Below are positions 48,466 to 60,900 of a DNA stretch of 64,000 nt, in pieces. The DNA is from Turbatrix aceti. Taxonomy: Eukaryota; Nematoda; Chromadorea; Rhabditida; Panagrolaimidae. The stretch lies in assembly GCA_963969345.1 (NCBI GenBank), contig OZ017768.1, positions 7,216,718 through 7,280,717 of the forward strand. Reading direction: 5' to 3'. Both the position numbers and the translations under genes were made by a program. Position 1 is the first letter of the stretch. The number at the start of each line of letters is the position of its first letter. The notes beneath the pieces were generated by a model, which did not search any database, was not told where the DNA came from, and was given only the letters and a program-made list of their open reading frames with translations.

Positions 48466-51150
48466 ATGGCCGCTATCGATGAGGACATTCCACCTCCTCC
48501 CGAAATCAAGCTGAATGCCTCGTTCAACTCCTTCGAGCAGTTTCAAGAAGCCTTCAACGACTGGCAGAAGAAGAATAAATTTAACTATCAAGTCTACAAC
48601 TGTAGTGTGATTCGCGACGGCTTTGGTGCACCTGATCCTGTTTTACACTATAGATCTGCACTTTTTCGCTGTTTTCGGGGCATTTTGCCGCGTCTTGCAG
48701 CAGGTTAGTGGGACTAAAAATGACATTTTTGGCCTAAAAAGCCTTTTTTTGGGGGTTTTTTCACTGATTTTTGGTGGTTTTGTTTCCCAAATAGTTTTTT
48801 TTTGGAAACGTGCCGGCTCGGCGAGTTTTTCCCCTACGAATCGTGATTTTTTTTCAGGAGGAAGAAAGCGTAAACGGGGTTCCATTCTTCGATGCGAGGC
48901 TCTGGTGCGGATCAAAAACAATGGCAGCGCTCTGGTCATTACGGAAATGATCAACGAACACACGCTTCATGACTCCGAACCGAATCTCGAAGATGGGCAG
49001 TCGAACTCGACTCTTGACAGTGCTGCCAGCCAGGTGATCGACGATGCTCCGGCTCAGGGTGAGTTCTTTCGAAATAACGTTGTTTTGTGTTATCCAACAT
49101 TTCAGAACAATATTTCCCGGATTCACGCCTCACGTCGGCGCGCCTTCGTAATGATCTCGTGCCCGAAGAATACGTTCATGATGACGGAGGTGATGGCGAT
49201 ATCAAATGTATTCATTTTGGTGAATTGTCTTCGTCCCCAAATCCTCCGTCGAATACTACGACAGAAATCTCGGTTGTCAGTACTCCTGTTCCTACACCGG
49301 TGCCACAACAACACGATGTTTCGGATGATTCTGTCGTTTTTGTCGGAGAAAGCCGTTCTTCTCAACGTGACACGTCTCTCCCACATCATCAGGCGCCTGT
49401 TGTCTCGGCCCCCGAGATTCATCAATCCTCGTCTCAAACTTTTGATTCGTCGCGGCGGGACGCCATTGTTAGGTCGCAGATTATTCCTGGTGGTCAGAAT
49501 TCGGTTCAGCAGCCGCCTGATGGCCAGAATCCCGCTCAACGCCTGCCTGAGGACCAGAATCCGGCTCAACGCCCGCCTGCTGACACCAGAAATGCCCACA
49601 ATACCGGAGATCGTCAGAGTATCAGCCAAATGACTGCCGCCTATGGATCACTTCAGCAGCCAAACCAAGATATGCCTCAGGTAAGCTTTTTTGATTGTTT
49701 TATTGCCAATGGTTTTTATTGCCACCAGGCATGAAAACGGGCCTAATTTTTAAGCCCCGGCCCTGCCCAACCCGAAATTATCCATTCTGTTTTTTTTCGA
49801 ATTTGTATCTAAAAAATAGCAGCCAATTGTTATATAAATTCCATAAATTACTGGCTTTTACTCAAAATACCATGTTTTCTATCTGTAGAAACTAAATTTT
49901 GTTAAAAATAATCAAAATTCAGTTCATTTTTATAATTTTTGCATTATTGGGCAAAAATTATCCAAGCCTGGCCCGAGCCATTTTCATGCCTGATTGCCAC
50001 ATCTTTCAGCAGTTTCCCATTAACTACCATATCTGGGACCGAGAAGCTGCCAAGACTCAGCCGTTTTACCCGTCGATGTCACAGGGAAGTCAATCTTCAT
50101 CTCAGAAGTCCGTAACTTACGAACAGTTGCGTGATGCTCAAATTTCACAAATTCTATCTAAACTTCAACAAAGGTCGCATCCTTCTGCGTTTCATGAGCC
50201 GCAACAGCAGGCTGCTCCGGCTTCGGTGCATCCTACTCCACCGCCTCCGGCTCCGGTTCTTTCTACAGCAGAACAACAGCCTTCTACGGTTCCGGCTCCG
50301 GTCTTTCCTACGCCACCGCAACAAACACCTCAAGTTCCTCTCCATCCCACGTTTGACATGCAGCAACTCGCTTCCTTGATTCAAATCAATGGCATCTCAC
50401 CGGCTGATGCTCAGAGAATTATTCAGTACCTTAGCCTTTGCCAGAATGGAGCTCAACGCTCGACCAATGCCAGCGTACTGCTTGCTGGACCGTCCTTGGG
50501 CCAGAATCTGTACAATGTCCCATCAGTTGCTGCCGGTAGTGCAACAACGGCTACAATTGGAGCTCGTTCACAACTTCAACAGCCGAACCAGCCCATGCCA
50601 CAGGTAAGCGATCGTTTTTTTGTTGTTGTTTTTTTTGTTTGCTAGCGATACCCAAAAATATTTAAAATATCAGCAGCCGGCACCGCAACAAATCCAGCAT
50701 CCCAGCGCCGGTATTGCCGGACAGACACAGACTCCCCATCGGTCCGCTTTCCATCAACCCCAATCGCAGCGCCCTCCGGCACCTGTCTTGGCGACTCCTG
50801 AAATGCCGCTTACGTCCTCGATGACCCCAGCCGACGTCATCACCCTTCTGCAGAACGACCCCAATGGCCAGAGTGCATTTAACGGATTGCAAGCTGGTGG
50901 AGTATTTATGAACTGCAACTGCAACTTTACCCATCAACGATCCGGACTCCAAAATCAGGCCGCCATTGCCGCAGCCCTCCAATCAGCCGCGGGTCCTTCG
51001 AGCTCGCAGACAACACAGCAATCCATCGACGAGGTTGTCAACTTCATCGGCGGCATTAATCCGGATATGGCAAATATCTTGCGTAATAAGCTGTTTACCG
51101 ACGCCAGTTACTTCCTGATGCAGTACCTTTTTTCCCAAAATAAGATGTAA
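48466..51150 (+). CDS. FAR1/ZSWIM3-N-like zinc-binding domain protein with long Gln/Pro-rich tail
   Basis: Exons 48466-48703, 48858-49058, 49106-49680, 50010-50603 and 50674-51150 encode 694 residues. The first 120 residues resemble the N-terminal domain of ZSWIM3 and the FAR1 group, a WRKY-related DNA-binding fold from Mutator-type transposases: FNSFEQFQEAFNDWQ, then putative zinc ligands C69, C92, H114 and H117, with the basic run GGRKRKRG in between. No transposase catalytic domain and no SWIM finger follow. The rest is Ser/Pro/Gln-rich, with a short repeat (QNPAQR) and two hydrophobic helical stretches in the last third (DMQQLASLIQINGI and TPADVITLLQND), as in transcriptional co-regulators. 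A host transcription factor derived from a transposase fits best; this is inference. Intron 3 carries a MITE. An AATAAA lies at 51295. Confidence 0.72.
49726..49992. mobile_element. hAT-like MITE inside intron 3 of the FAR1/ZSWIM3-like gene
   Basis: The 267-bp element starts CAGGCATGAAAACGGGCC and ends with the reverse complement of CAGGCATGAAAATGGCTC. It is flanked by a perfect 8-bp direct repeat ATTGCCAC (49718-49725 and 49993-50000). Eight-base duplications and CAGG-type termini are typical of hAT elements. It lies 17 bp before the 3' splice site. Without element and one duplication the intron would be 54 bp, a usual size in this window. Confidence 0.82.
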
Positions 51151-51936
51151 TTCTGGTATTCTCCTATTCTTTTGTTCTGATGCTTCTTTCCCAAAATAGG
51201 GTGTAATTCTGCCTTCTTCTATCTTTGTAGCGTTTAAAAGTTTTTTTGCTCTATGAAATGTGTTTGTATCATTCTTATATGTCTGACGGCCAACAATAAA
51301 GTGTTTTTGTATGGGCTGTATTTACAGTCGCCACCAAAAATGGGCGAACAGCCGTTTTTTTGTTCGAGGACGAATACAAACGTGTTTTAAATTTTTTTTT
51401 GAAAAGCGAACGATCAATATTTTAAAAATTTATTAAAAAAATTTTTAATTTTTAAAAACATTTGATCGTTTTTGCGAAAGAACCTCGAACTGATTTTTTT
51501 CATCTATTCTGCAAAATTTTGTTTCCTTGAATAGAAAAATGTGAAATTGGACTTTACACAAATCTGCACAGTTTTTTTTGGTTTGAATAACAGTTTCTAC
51601 ACTTTTTCGTGACAAAATTTTATAAATATTATTTTTTTTTGTAAAAAAATGGATATTTATCGATGTATTTTTTGCAAATTACCCCAATTTTTGTATTTTT
51701 TATCCGTTCGGAAATTTTAACATTGTTCGCGAACGAACAAATAAATCTAAAAAAATCTGTTCGCGAACATTCGACCATCCTAGGTTGCCTTCCACCCCTG
51801 TCTTCGCACTCTGTCCGTATACGGTAACATTTATCACGATACCATTCGTGTTCGCACAAAGCCAAGTTTCGTTTTGCACGTTGGCACTGAGCCGACCACG
51901 TCACCCGAGTGTCGCTGTTGTGGTTCGAGGAGTTTT
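51151..51936. other. Convergent 3' region between two genes
   Basis: Holds the 3' ends of the plus-strand FAR1/ZSWIM3-like gene (AATAAA at 51295-51300) and the minus-strand dyc-1 gene (a TTTATT near 51429, or a GATAAA variant near 51830, may be its signal). A short inverted repeat around GTTCGCGAAC-type sequence occurs near 51725-51765. No further gene. Confidence 0.45.
51295..51300 (+). promoter_or_regulatory. Poly-A signal AATAAA of the FAR1/ZSWIM3-like gene
   Basis: Canonical hexamer 145 bp after the stop codon. Confidence 0.55.
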
Positions 51937-54900
51937 TTACGGTACGCCGTTGGGAAGGTGGAGTACCGTAACCGTCGATTTATCCAGATCGCCGCCGGAA
52001 TTTGAGTCTCCAGAGTCCCTCTTTTTCGATCGACCGCTCCCAGAGACGGAAAACAACTGCGACTGCTGATCTTGTTGCTGGAAGTTGGCGGCCTGATTCT
52101 GAGTCTGCTGCTGCATAGCGTTCGGCAGCCGAGTGAGTCTCGCGAGAATTGAAGGGTCCGACAAAATTTGGGCGTCGAACAATCGTCTGAAATTGCACGG
52201 AACATGTTTGGTCCATTGTGGTCCATAAAAAGAGTTTACTCACCCCTTGAGAGCCTCAAAATCCGCAGCGCTGACGGCGACACCGGTCTGAACGGTGCCA
52301 TTGTTGTTGCTGCCCCCCGGCGGCGCCAGATCCGCTTTTGCGTAGGCTGCGTTGATCGTCTCCGTGTTCAGGGGCAGAAATCTCCTCGACTGAGCATTGC
52401 TCGTCGTCGTAGACGTCGACGGCATCGTGTAGAGTAGGTCGCCGGGGTTGTTGTTTACTGAAAGGGGCGAGTGTTATTTTTTTTGCTAATAAAAAAATTT
52501 TAGATAATTTATTTTTTTGCTAATAAAAAAATAAAATTGTTTAAAAATTTTTTCTATCAAAATTTTTTTATTACAAAAAAAAAATTTTATATTTGGTATT
52601 TTTTTTATTAACAAAAAATCACTCTTTTATTTATTTTTTTATTAGAAAAAAAATTTATTTTATTTTTTTTAATTTCAAAAATAACCAAAAAAAATTTTCA
52701 TTTTTATATATTTATTTTAATTTTAAATTTTTTTTTAATTTTGAAAAAAAACTAATTTTCTTTATATTATTTTTTTTATTAAGAAAAAAAAATTTTTTTA
52801 AACAAAAATTTTTTATATTTGTTTTTTTTACAGATGAAATTATTTAAAAAAAAAAACAAGACGTCTGTCGCGATGCGAAGCCATTGTGCAAAAACGAACC
52901 GTAAGCCCCCTCAGGCGGTTTCGAAAAAGCAGCCGTCACCCTCGGCGCATTGAACGGCACCGGCATCTGCTGAGCGTCGATGGGGAACGCAGTAACAGGA
53001 ACCTGCTTGGCACTTCTGCGTCCGACAGGCGGCTGTCCGAGGTTCAAAAGCTTCTGGCCAGGAACCGGGGACGCGTCCATGTCAACCGACAGCGCGCGCA
53101 TTCTCTGGCGACGAACCGAGTCTGGTGATCCCTGAAAATTCCTTTCCAATGAGTCAAATTCGTCAAACACCTGTCTTGCGCACCTGGTTGGACCTCGGCT
53201 TCTGCGGGGGGTACATGGCGGTGGCCAGGGACGTGCTCGCGGGTCCACTCGTGATGAAGGTCTTGTTGAGCTGGGATACGTGGGTGGTCGCCTGCTTGGC
53301 CGGGGCCTCCTGGATCGGAGCCATCGGGGGCAGGTCGGAGTTGCCAGGGGCCTGGTCGAGGGTCGGAGAGCTGTACTTGCGGCGGAGTTGTTTGGGCGAT
53401 CCCGTCATGCTGGCTCTCCTTGTTGATATCACTGAAAAACAGGGTTTTCTAAATAATGTAAAATTTTTTGGTACTTTTTTCAAAAAAAAAATTTGCTCGC
53501 TTTGTCAATTTTCGCTCTGCTCACACTTCGAGCAAAAATTTGGAGCGTACCGCTCTCAAAAAATTCAATAATTTTCATTATTTGATTCGATTTGTACGTT
53601 TAAATTAGTTTTCTTTTGTCTGTATCCAATCTTGAAAAAAAGGAAAATTTTTCAAGATTTCTAATATTTCGACAAATTTTTTAATTTTTCAACAAATTCT
53701 AAAAATTTTCGACAAACTTTCAAATTTTTTAAATTTTTTAAACGAATTTTTCAGACAAATTATTCAAAAAAAAATTCAATTTACATTTCAATTTAGCTAC
53801 AATTTAAAAAAACTTTTGACAAATTTTCAAATTTTCCATACAAATTTTTCAAAACTGACAAATTTTCGAATTTTTTTAAATTTTTCAAAAAAAATTTCGC
53901 ACAAATGAACAAAAATGGCAAAAATCAAAGAAATTTTTTTCTTTTTTTTCGTGAACTCTGTTTTTAAAATTTTGCTCTTGCTCCGCCCTGGAATTTTTTA
54001 TTTTAAAATTTTGTGCGAACATGCCATTTTTTTTAATTTTAGGATCAAAAAAATTGGTCAAATGCCTACTTTCTTCGGGCGGCGCCTCCATGACAGGTTC
54101 GAGAGCCTCCTTGTCCTTGTCTTTGTCCTTCTTTCCAAAATTGAGTTTCGTGTTGAAAGACATCCTCGAAAACTGGTTATCTTTGAGGACGCCACTCATC
54201 GAGCTCTTTTTGTTGGCTTTTGGCGATTCTGCCGGGCCCGAGGTGCCTGGATCGTCTCTCGTGCTGCCCTGCTGCTGTTGCTGCTGCTGCTGCTGTTGTT
54301 GCTGGTCGTAAGGGTGGTGTCTGAAGTGCTGTTGCTGGGGCGAGGCCCTCTGGGGCTGGTAGGCGTACATCTGCGGCTGCTGGGCCGGCATGGAAGACGG
54401 CGCGGCTGCCTGGAAGTAGCTTCCGATGCCCTGGGGGTACTGGGACACTGCCTGGGGATTGGAGATCAGCACGTTGTACTGCGGAGCCGAGGGGTCGTAG
54501 AACGCGCTCTGCTGGGAGCGGAGGTTACCCGTCTTTTCGTATTGGTCTACAAAAATTGTTTCAACATCTCCAAAAAATTATTTTTCCTCTTTTTTTCATC
54601 CAAAAAAAACATTTTTCTGTTTTTTTTCATAAAAAAAATAGCTAACAAAAATTTTTACGTTTTCTGCCAAAAAATAATTTTTTACGTTTTTTTTGGCAGA
54701 AAAAAACCGTAAAAATAATTCAAAAAAAATTTACGGTTTTTCTGTAAACAATTTTTCTACGTTTTTTTTCACCAAATTTTTTCAACGTTTTTTTCCTAAA
54801 ACAAATTTGTGTTTTTTTTCGAAAAACTTTTTTACGTTTTTTTTGCTAAAAATAATTTTTTTACGTTTTTTTCTTATTTTTTTTCTTATTTTTCTTATTT

Positions 54901-57900
54901 TTAAAATTTTTTACATTTGTTTCCCCCAAAAAATTGTTTTTACGTTTTTTTCCTCCAAAAAAAATTTTTTATGCGTTTTTGCTCCAAAAACCAACCAGAA
55001 CTGCTGTAATCAGTCGTATCCTCGGTCTCCGGCTCAGTCCTCGTTCCACTGTCATCAGCCGGCCTTCTGTGCTTCCGACTTCCCGGATCAAGGATCTGGT
55101 CATCCGAAGAAGGAGGCAGCGACCCAGACCTGATCTCGCCAATTGGCTGAATCTGGTGCGGTCGAGTGGGGTCAAGGGACGGTGCCGGGGCGAGGGCGTG
55201 TTCGTGGAAGGAGTAGTGCTGGGGTTGCGAGGGCGGAGGCTGTGGGTGGGACTGATGAACGGTCACCGGCAGTGACGAATCCCTCATCGTGTGTTGGGGC
55301 GCCGGTGGCTGGTAGGACCTCCTCTCGCCGCCCCGGTCGGATGTTGACGGCAGGGACAGGATATCTCCCGAAATCTTGTTTTCCAGGTGCTGTAGTCTCG
55401 TGACCAGCGCCTGTACCTGTTCGAGGAGCTCCTTATTCGTGTTTAACAGTTGGTGGGTTCTGGTCTGAGCTTCGATCCTTGCAGTTGTCTCGGAGGTCAG
55501 CTGATCCCTCAGCAACTGCACCTGGCAGTTGGCGACCTGCGCCGACTGATTCACCTGAGCGAGGAGTTGCTGGTTGACTGCCAGGGCTCCGGTGGGGTCG
55601 GCACCCTCTCCGCCGTGCTGTTGTTGCTGTGGTGGGCGAGTTGTAGTGTCGCATAGGGACTCACCATGACCGGTGACCCCAGGCCATAGCCAGGTGGAAC
55701 AAATCCATACGGCCCCATCGGATAAGCAGCTCCGGAAAAAGGATTGGCAGATGTCGTCGCAACCGCATTTGCCATCTGGTCAAGAGATTGCACGGATGGA
55801 AAGTTTCCGGGTCCAGGAGCCTGGCTAGGGCCCCAGGTATGGGAATGTGGGAGGGTAGAGGCCCCGCTGTAGCCGGGAATGTACTGCACCCCACCGGGGC
55901 CCTGGATGACCGTGGGTGGCCCAGGAGCCATCTGCTGGGGCTGCTGCTGGGTCTGTTGGCCCTGCTGAATGGGCTGCTGCTGCTGTTGCTGTTGCTGCTG
56001 GGCAGGGAACTGCTGGCCCGACGTCGATGCCATCGCCTGCTGGATCGCAGCAGCCACCGTCGAGGGGCCAGGTGCGGGATCCACCGTATCGATGCTCGAG
56101 ACGTCGGATGATATTTTTCGTGGAATGAGCTGAAAATAAAGGGGATTAATGGGGTCATGAGATGTCATAAAAGTTTTTTTTTAAGTTCGATTGTGAAGTA
56201 CTCACAATCGATTGTCGTTTTGAGGACATCAAATTGCTGGTCTGCACGCTGGAAAGCTCGGATTCGGGGATGTCGACTTCCTGGAGGGTCGCTAGCCTCT
56301 CTGTGACCATTTCTTCGAGCACGGTAGGGTCTACGTCTTCGCTTGCGATTGAATTGGAGGCTGTAAGACGTGGATTTTAAATTTTTTAAATATCCAAATC
56401 AAGAAAAGTGAAAAAAACTGGGATTTTTAATTCGAAAAAAAATTGAAAAAACTAGAATTCTCGAATCAAAAAAATAGAAAACAATTGGAATTTCCACAAT
56501 AAAAAGAAGAGAAAAAACTAAGGTTGCAAGATTGAATAATACATTTTTTTATAATTCAAAATCAAAAAAAATTAAAAACTGAAATCTTCATGGGCCGCAC
56601 TTGATTTTTATTGCATTTTTCAAATCACAAAATAAAACTAAAAAGTATATTATAAATATTAAAAAACTGAACGATAAGTCGCAATTGAATACGTATGCAT
56701 TGATTATAAAAAATTCAGAAGAAATCAAAACATCGTCAAAAAATCATATTTACCCTATAAATTTTAATTTTGAAAGAAAAATAAAAGTACAAACTGGCAA
56801 GTTTTCAAAAAAAGTCAAATATTAAAGATGATCACCCAAGCACCCTTCTGGCCGGGAGGACAATTGCAAACAACGACTGCTCATGTTATATTATCTACCT
56901 GCGCCTGCCCATAGGATCGGTCGGCTGATGCGAGCCGTCATCAACAAATCCCAGCGCCCAGGCCAAATCTTCCAAAAAAAAATGTCCCGCCGCGTATGTA
57001 TGTATGTATGAGAAATGAGGTGTCATGTGTCCGGTGATCTATCCGGAGGCACACGACGCGCTCGTTTCTTTCTTCACTCTTTTCTTTTTTTTCTACTTTC
57101 ATCCCGATGAGGTGACAAAATGAGTCGCTGCTGCCAGCCCAGCCCAGCCCGGTGAGGAGCGATCCTGAGGAAAGTCATGCTGCTGACTGACTGCCGACAA
57201 AAAATTAAAAAAAAAAAGATTACTGCAAAAATTGAGAAACTCCCAACCGCCGCCGCTTGTCTGGACGACGTCAAAGAAAAAAGGCAAAAAAAGATGTTAA
57301 AACAACTTGGTCAATGATTGCTACACTTTTTTTGCGTTTTGAGGCCCAAGAGGTCGAACAAATTAGCCAGGTAGCAAAAAAAAAGAAAAAAAAAGATGTT
57401 ACATAAAAAATAAGTTAGTTACTTACCTTTTGGCCTGCCGGGATTTGTGTTATTGTTGTTGGACGACGACTGATCTTCTTCGGCGGGCCGCTCCTGCATC
57501 TGTTCCTGAGCGAGTTTATGGCACACTTCGAACGCTTGTCCGATCGTTCTCACAACTCTCATTGCTTGACTCTGAAAAAAGAGTGTGTAAAACTGACATA
57601 AAATTGGTGAAACAAGTTGAGTCGTTGGTTGCACGCACTTTTCGGTGTCTAACCAGTCAGCTGCGACCAAGTTAACTTGATTGCAACTTTTGATGAGTTT
57701 TAACAACAAAAAAAGAAAAGCTACATATTTTTAAACTGACGCTATCGAGACCCGCACCAAATAAAATCCACTCGAGACCCCGCACCACACCTCAAGCGTG
57801 ACTTCATCGTCGACGGCTTCAAAATTCTGCTCATCAGGCGGGGCCCATCTGACAAACTTCATCTTGATAGGCTCCGGCCTGCGTCCCGGCTTCGCCATCA

Positions 57901-60900
57901 GCCTGAGGTAGTAGAACTTCTGCTGGGGAGAGAGTTTCTCGTCGTCAGTCGCATCCCCGGCCCCGGCACCTGCACCGATCCCGGCACCAGTCCCGGGCCT
58001 GGTAGGACTCGGACTCGGCTCGTCCTCGTCTTCCGTGGCCTCTTCAATAACGGTGCCCCGGAGCGTCGTGGATGTCCCCGGACTGGGGTGCCGCATCGAC
58101 GATCGCGGCAGCGTGCCATAATCACCGGGTAGGGAGAGCTGGGCTCGTCGCTTATCGCTCGCTCCGGCAGATCGGGTTCGGTTGAGAGCCTGAGCCGCGA
58201 TCGGCACCGACGATGTCGTTGCCGCCGCCGACGTCGGACGATAGGGATCCTCGGACATCCGGGATCCGACAAAAAGTAAAAAAAACACGAGAAAATAAGC
58301 AAAAAACCGAAGCGAGCCGTTGTCTGAGTAGCGAGCGATTTATCGACGACTTTCGATTGATCCACTTTTCTCGTTGCCGTCCGCTCGGAGGGAGGAAGGG
58401 AGGAGAGAGGCGGCTGGCTGTGGGCAAGCAAGGAGGGGATGACGATTGCATGTGTCTCAATCCCGACCGACTCGTTCTTCTCCTCCCGCTGGCAAGCAGG
58501 CAAAAAAATCAGGCAGTGTTTGTGTGCCTGATTTTTTTCCTCCTTCAATGACAACTGCCTATCACACACACATACACACACGCAAACTCGCTGCCCGATC
58601 ACGACAAATTCTCCTGCCTCCCTTCTTTCTTCCTTCCAAAAAACGTGCCACTTCACAGCGGACCAGCTTCGGCGGCCGTCATGTCGTCATCGTCATCCAC
58701 AGCGCCCCCCCCCCCCCATTCAAGATGATCTGCTGTGGATGTAGCGGCATGGCAGGGGGGTAATGTGACACCAGGGGGCCCTGACAACGAAGGTGAGGCC
58801 AAGCAAAGGGCCTTTTCATGAGAGGAGTTTGACCGGATCATGGAGGTTTCTCGGGGCCTCGGGGTTCACTGTTCAGAACGTTTTAGAGGCAAGAATAACT
58901 GGCATGGATAAACAGCAGTACTTATGGTAAACTGTGCTTTTGTTTTTAATTTTTTTTGAATAACTGATTGTCGTGGGAAGTATAAAAACAACAAAAATCA
59001 AAAATTTATGCAAGTTGCAGGCGAAATCTAAATATGGTATCGTTACTGTCACAATCTTAATTTTCGTGCCAAGACAACAACTTTCTCTCAACAGCTTTTT
59101 TTAACCTGCTGATATTACGTTTAGAATTTTTTTTTTGAAAACTGGTACGACACTAAAAAACAAGAAAATTTCATCTCAACTCACTTTTTTAGAACACTTG
59201 AATACATTGCATTTGAAAGTATTCGAAGCTCCATCCCGAGCAATGTAGCTGAAGATCTGGAGGTCTTGTGAATCGTGTGAGACGTAGAATATTCTGTAAA
59301 AAAAAACATTTTTTTTATTTAACTGACTGGAATCCACATTGTCTGCAAAAATTTCTTTTATGATTTAACTGGGATAGCGATAAATTTTTTTTCAGTTTTT
59401 TTTCCAGGTTGCTAGAATAATTGCCTGTTCCTACAGATCATTAAACTTGATGTATTGCATTTTCCCCGTTCTCGAATTTTTGTTTTTCTGTTCCCATAAA
59501 AACCGGAGGGATACGGTAGTCCGGTGGCAGCGTGCGCAGCAGTTGGCAGGCCGTTTGTCAAAAAAACCGCGGCCAGGCAGAGCGGAGAAGGTGTCGACGC
59601 CATTTGTCAAAAGACCAATCAAAATTTGTTGAAAAAAAAAATTGCCCAACCCCAGGGGCGGCGGCCGCGGAGGCGCCGGAGATGAGTTGAGTTGGCCAAC
59701 AAACAAACGCCTCGCCTGACTTGCCTCGACGACGGAAGCGGAAGTTTAGCAGCAGGCACACCACCAACCACGTTTGCTTGCCCGCGTACCCGGTCACCTC
59801 GCTGGCCCGAAAAACGGCCACGGCTCATCAATGTCTCATTTTACGCAGAAAAAGGCAGAAATTAGTCCTACTCCCTCTTGCCAAAGTTAATTGGCCCGAC
59901 AAAGACGACGGGGAGAGATCGTCTTTCGCGGAAAGATGCCTGCATAGACAGATCGTCCTACCCGGGCACCCGAGCACCCGGGCTCATGCACACACCCCGA
60001 GGCAGTCTCGTGGGCACACTCAAGTTTTAGTAACGACACGTGTTCTTGTTCTTTGGCGGCAATTGACTCATCCAGGGGCTTTTGATACCTGCCGGCGAAC
60101 AAAAGCTAATATTTGTTTTACTCCGACACTCTAACTCGATATTTTTGAAATATGTACTGCCCGGTGTTTTTGGATGCTCATCGGATAACAAAAAGTTTAG
60201 TGAAAGAAACTGTGGTTAATTGTTTCGTGTTAAAAAGATAAGAGCAGCGGGGAATCAAATCATTTTTTAAACTGATCTTCAATAAAAGCAAAATAATAAA
60301 TTCATTTTCGCAAAACAATAAACCTTTTATTATTTTTGCTATCAGAAACGATAAAAAAGGTACCACAACATATAATTTTTTTTTTAAATAAAAATTTTAG
60401 CAATCGTGCAAAAAAACTGATCCATATCGAACTTTACGGTGGATACAGTAAACATTGAATTTAACATAATATCCGTTTTTAAAACTGAATTTGCGGTTTT
60501 GGGGGAAAATGTAAAATCAAATAATAATTTTTTTTTCATTCACCTGACAAATAAGTTTTCATTGTTTTTTTTTCAATAAGAAACGATGCCTAAGTACGGT
60601 ATTTACAAAAAACAAAATTCGGGCAAACAAAAAAAAACTGGTTCTTATGAGTAGTGTTCTCAAAGAGTTGAATGAGGCATAATAAAAAATTTTAGATAGT
60701 ATACAAAGCTACGGAAGATTCCTGGCCATCAGAAACGGCCAAAATGGTACAACAACTCAAAGAGCATTTTTTTATGTAAAAATTCGAGAAATCAAGTATA
60801 AAAAAAACTGAAGTCCGCAAGTTATCGCCTTTATTTTTATCGGGACGGTCTAATAACTGAACAATTCGAGAAATTGGAATCTTCCTCGGCTACAATTTTA

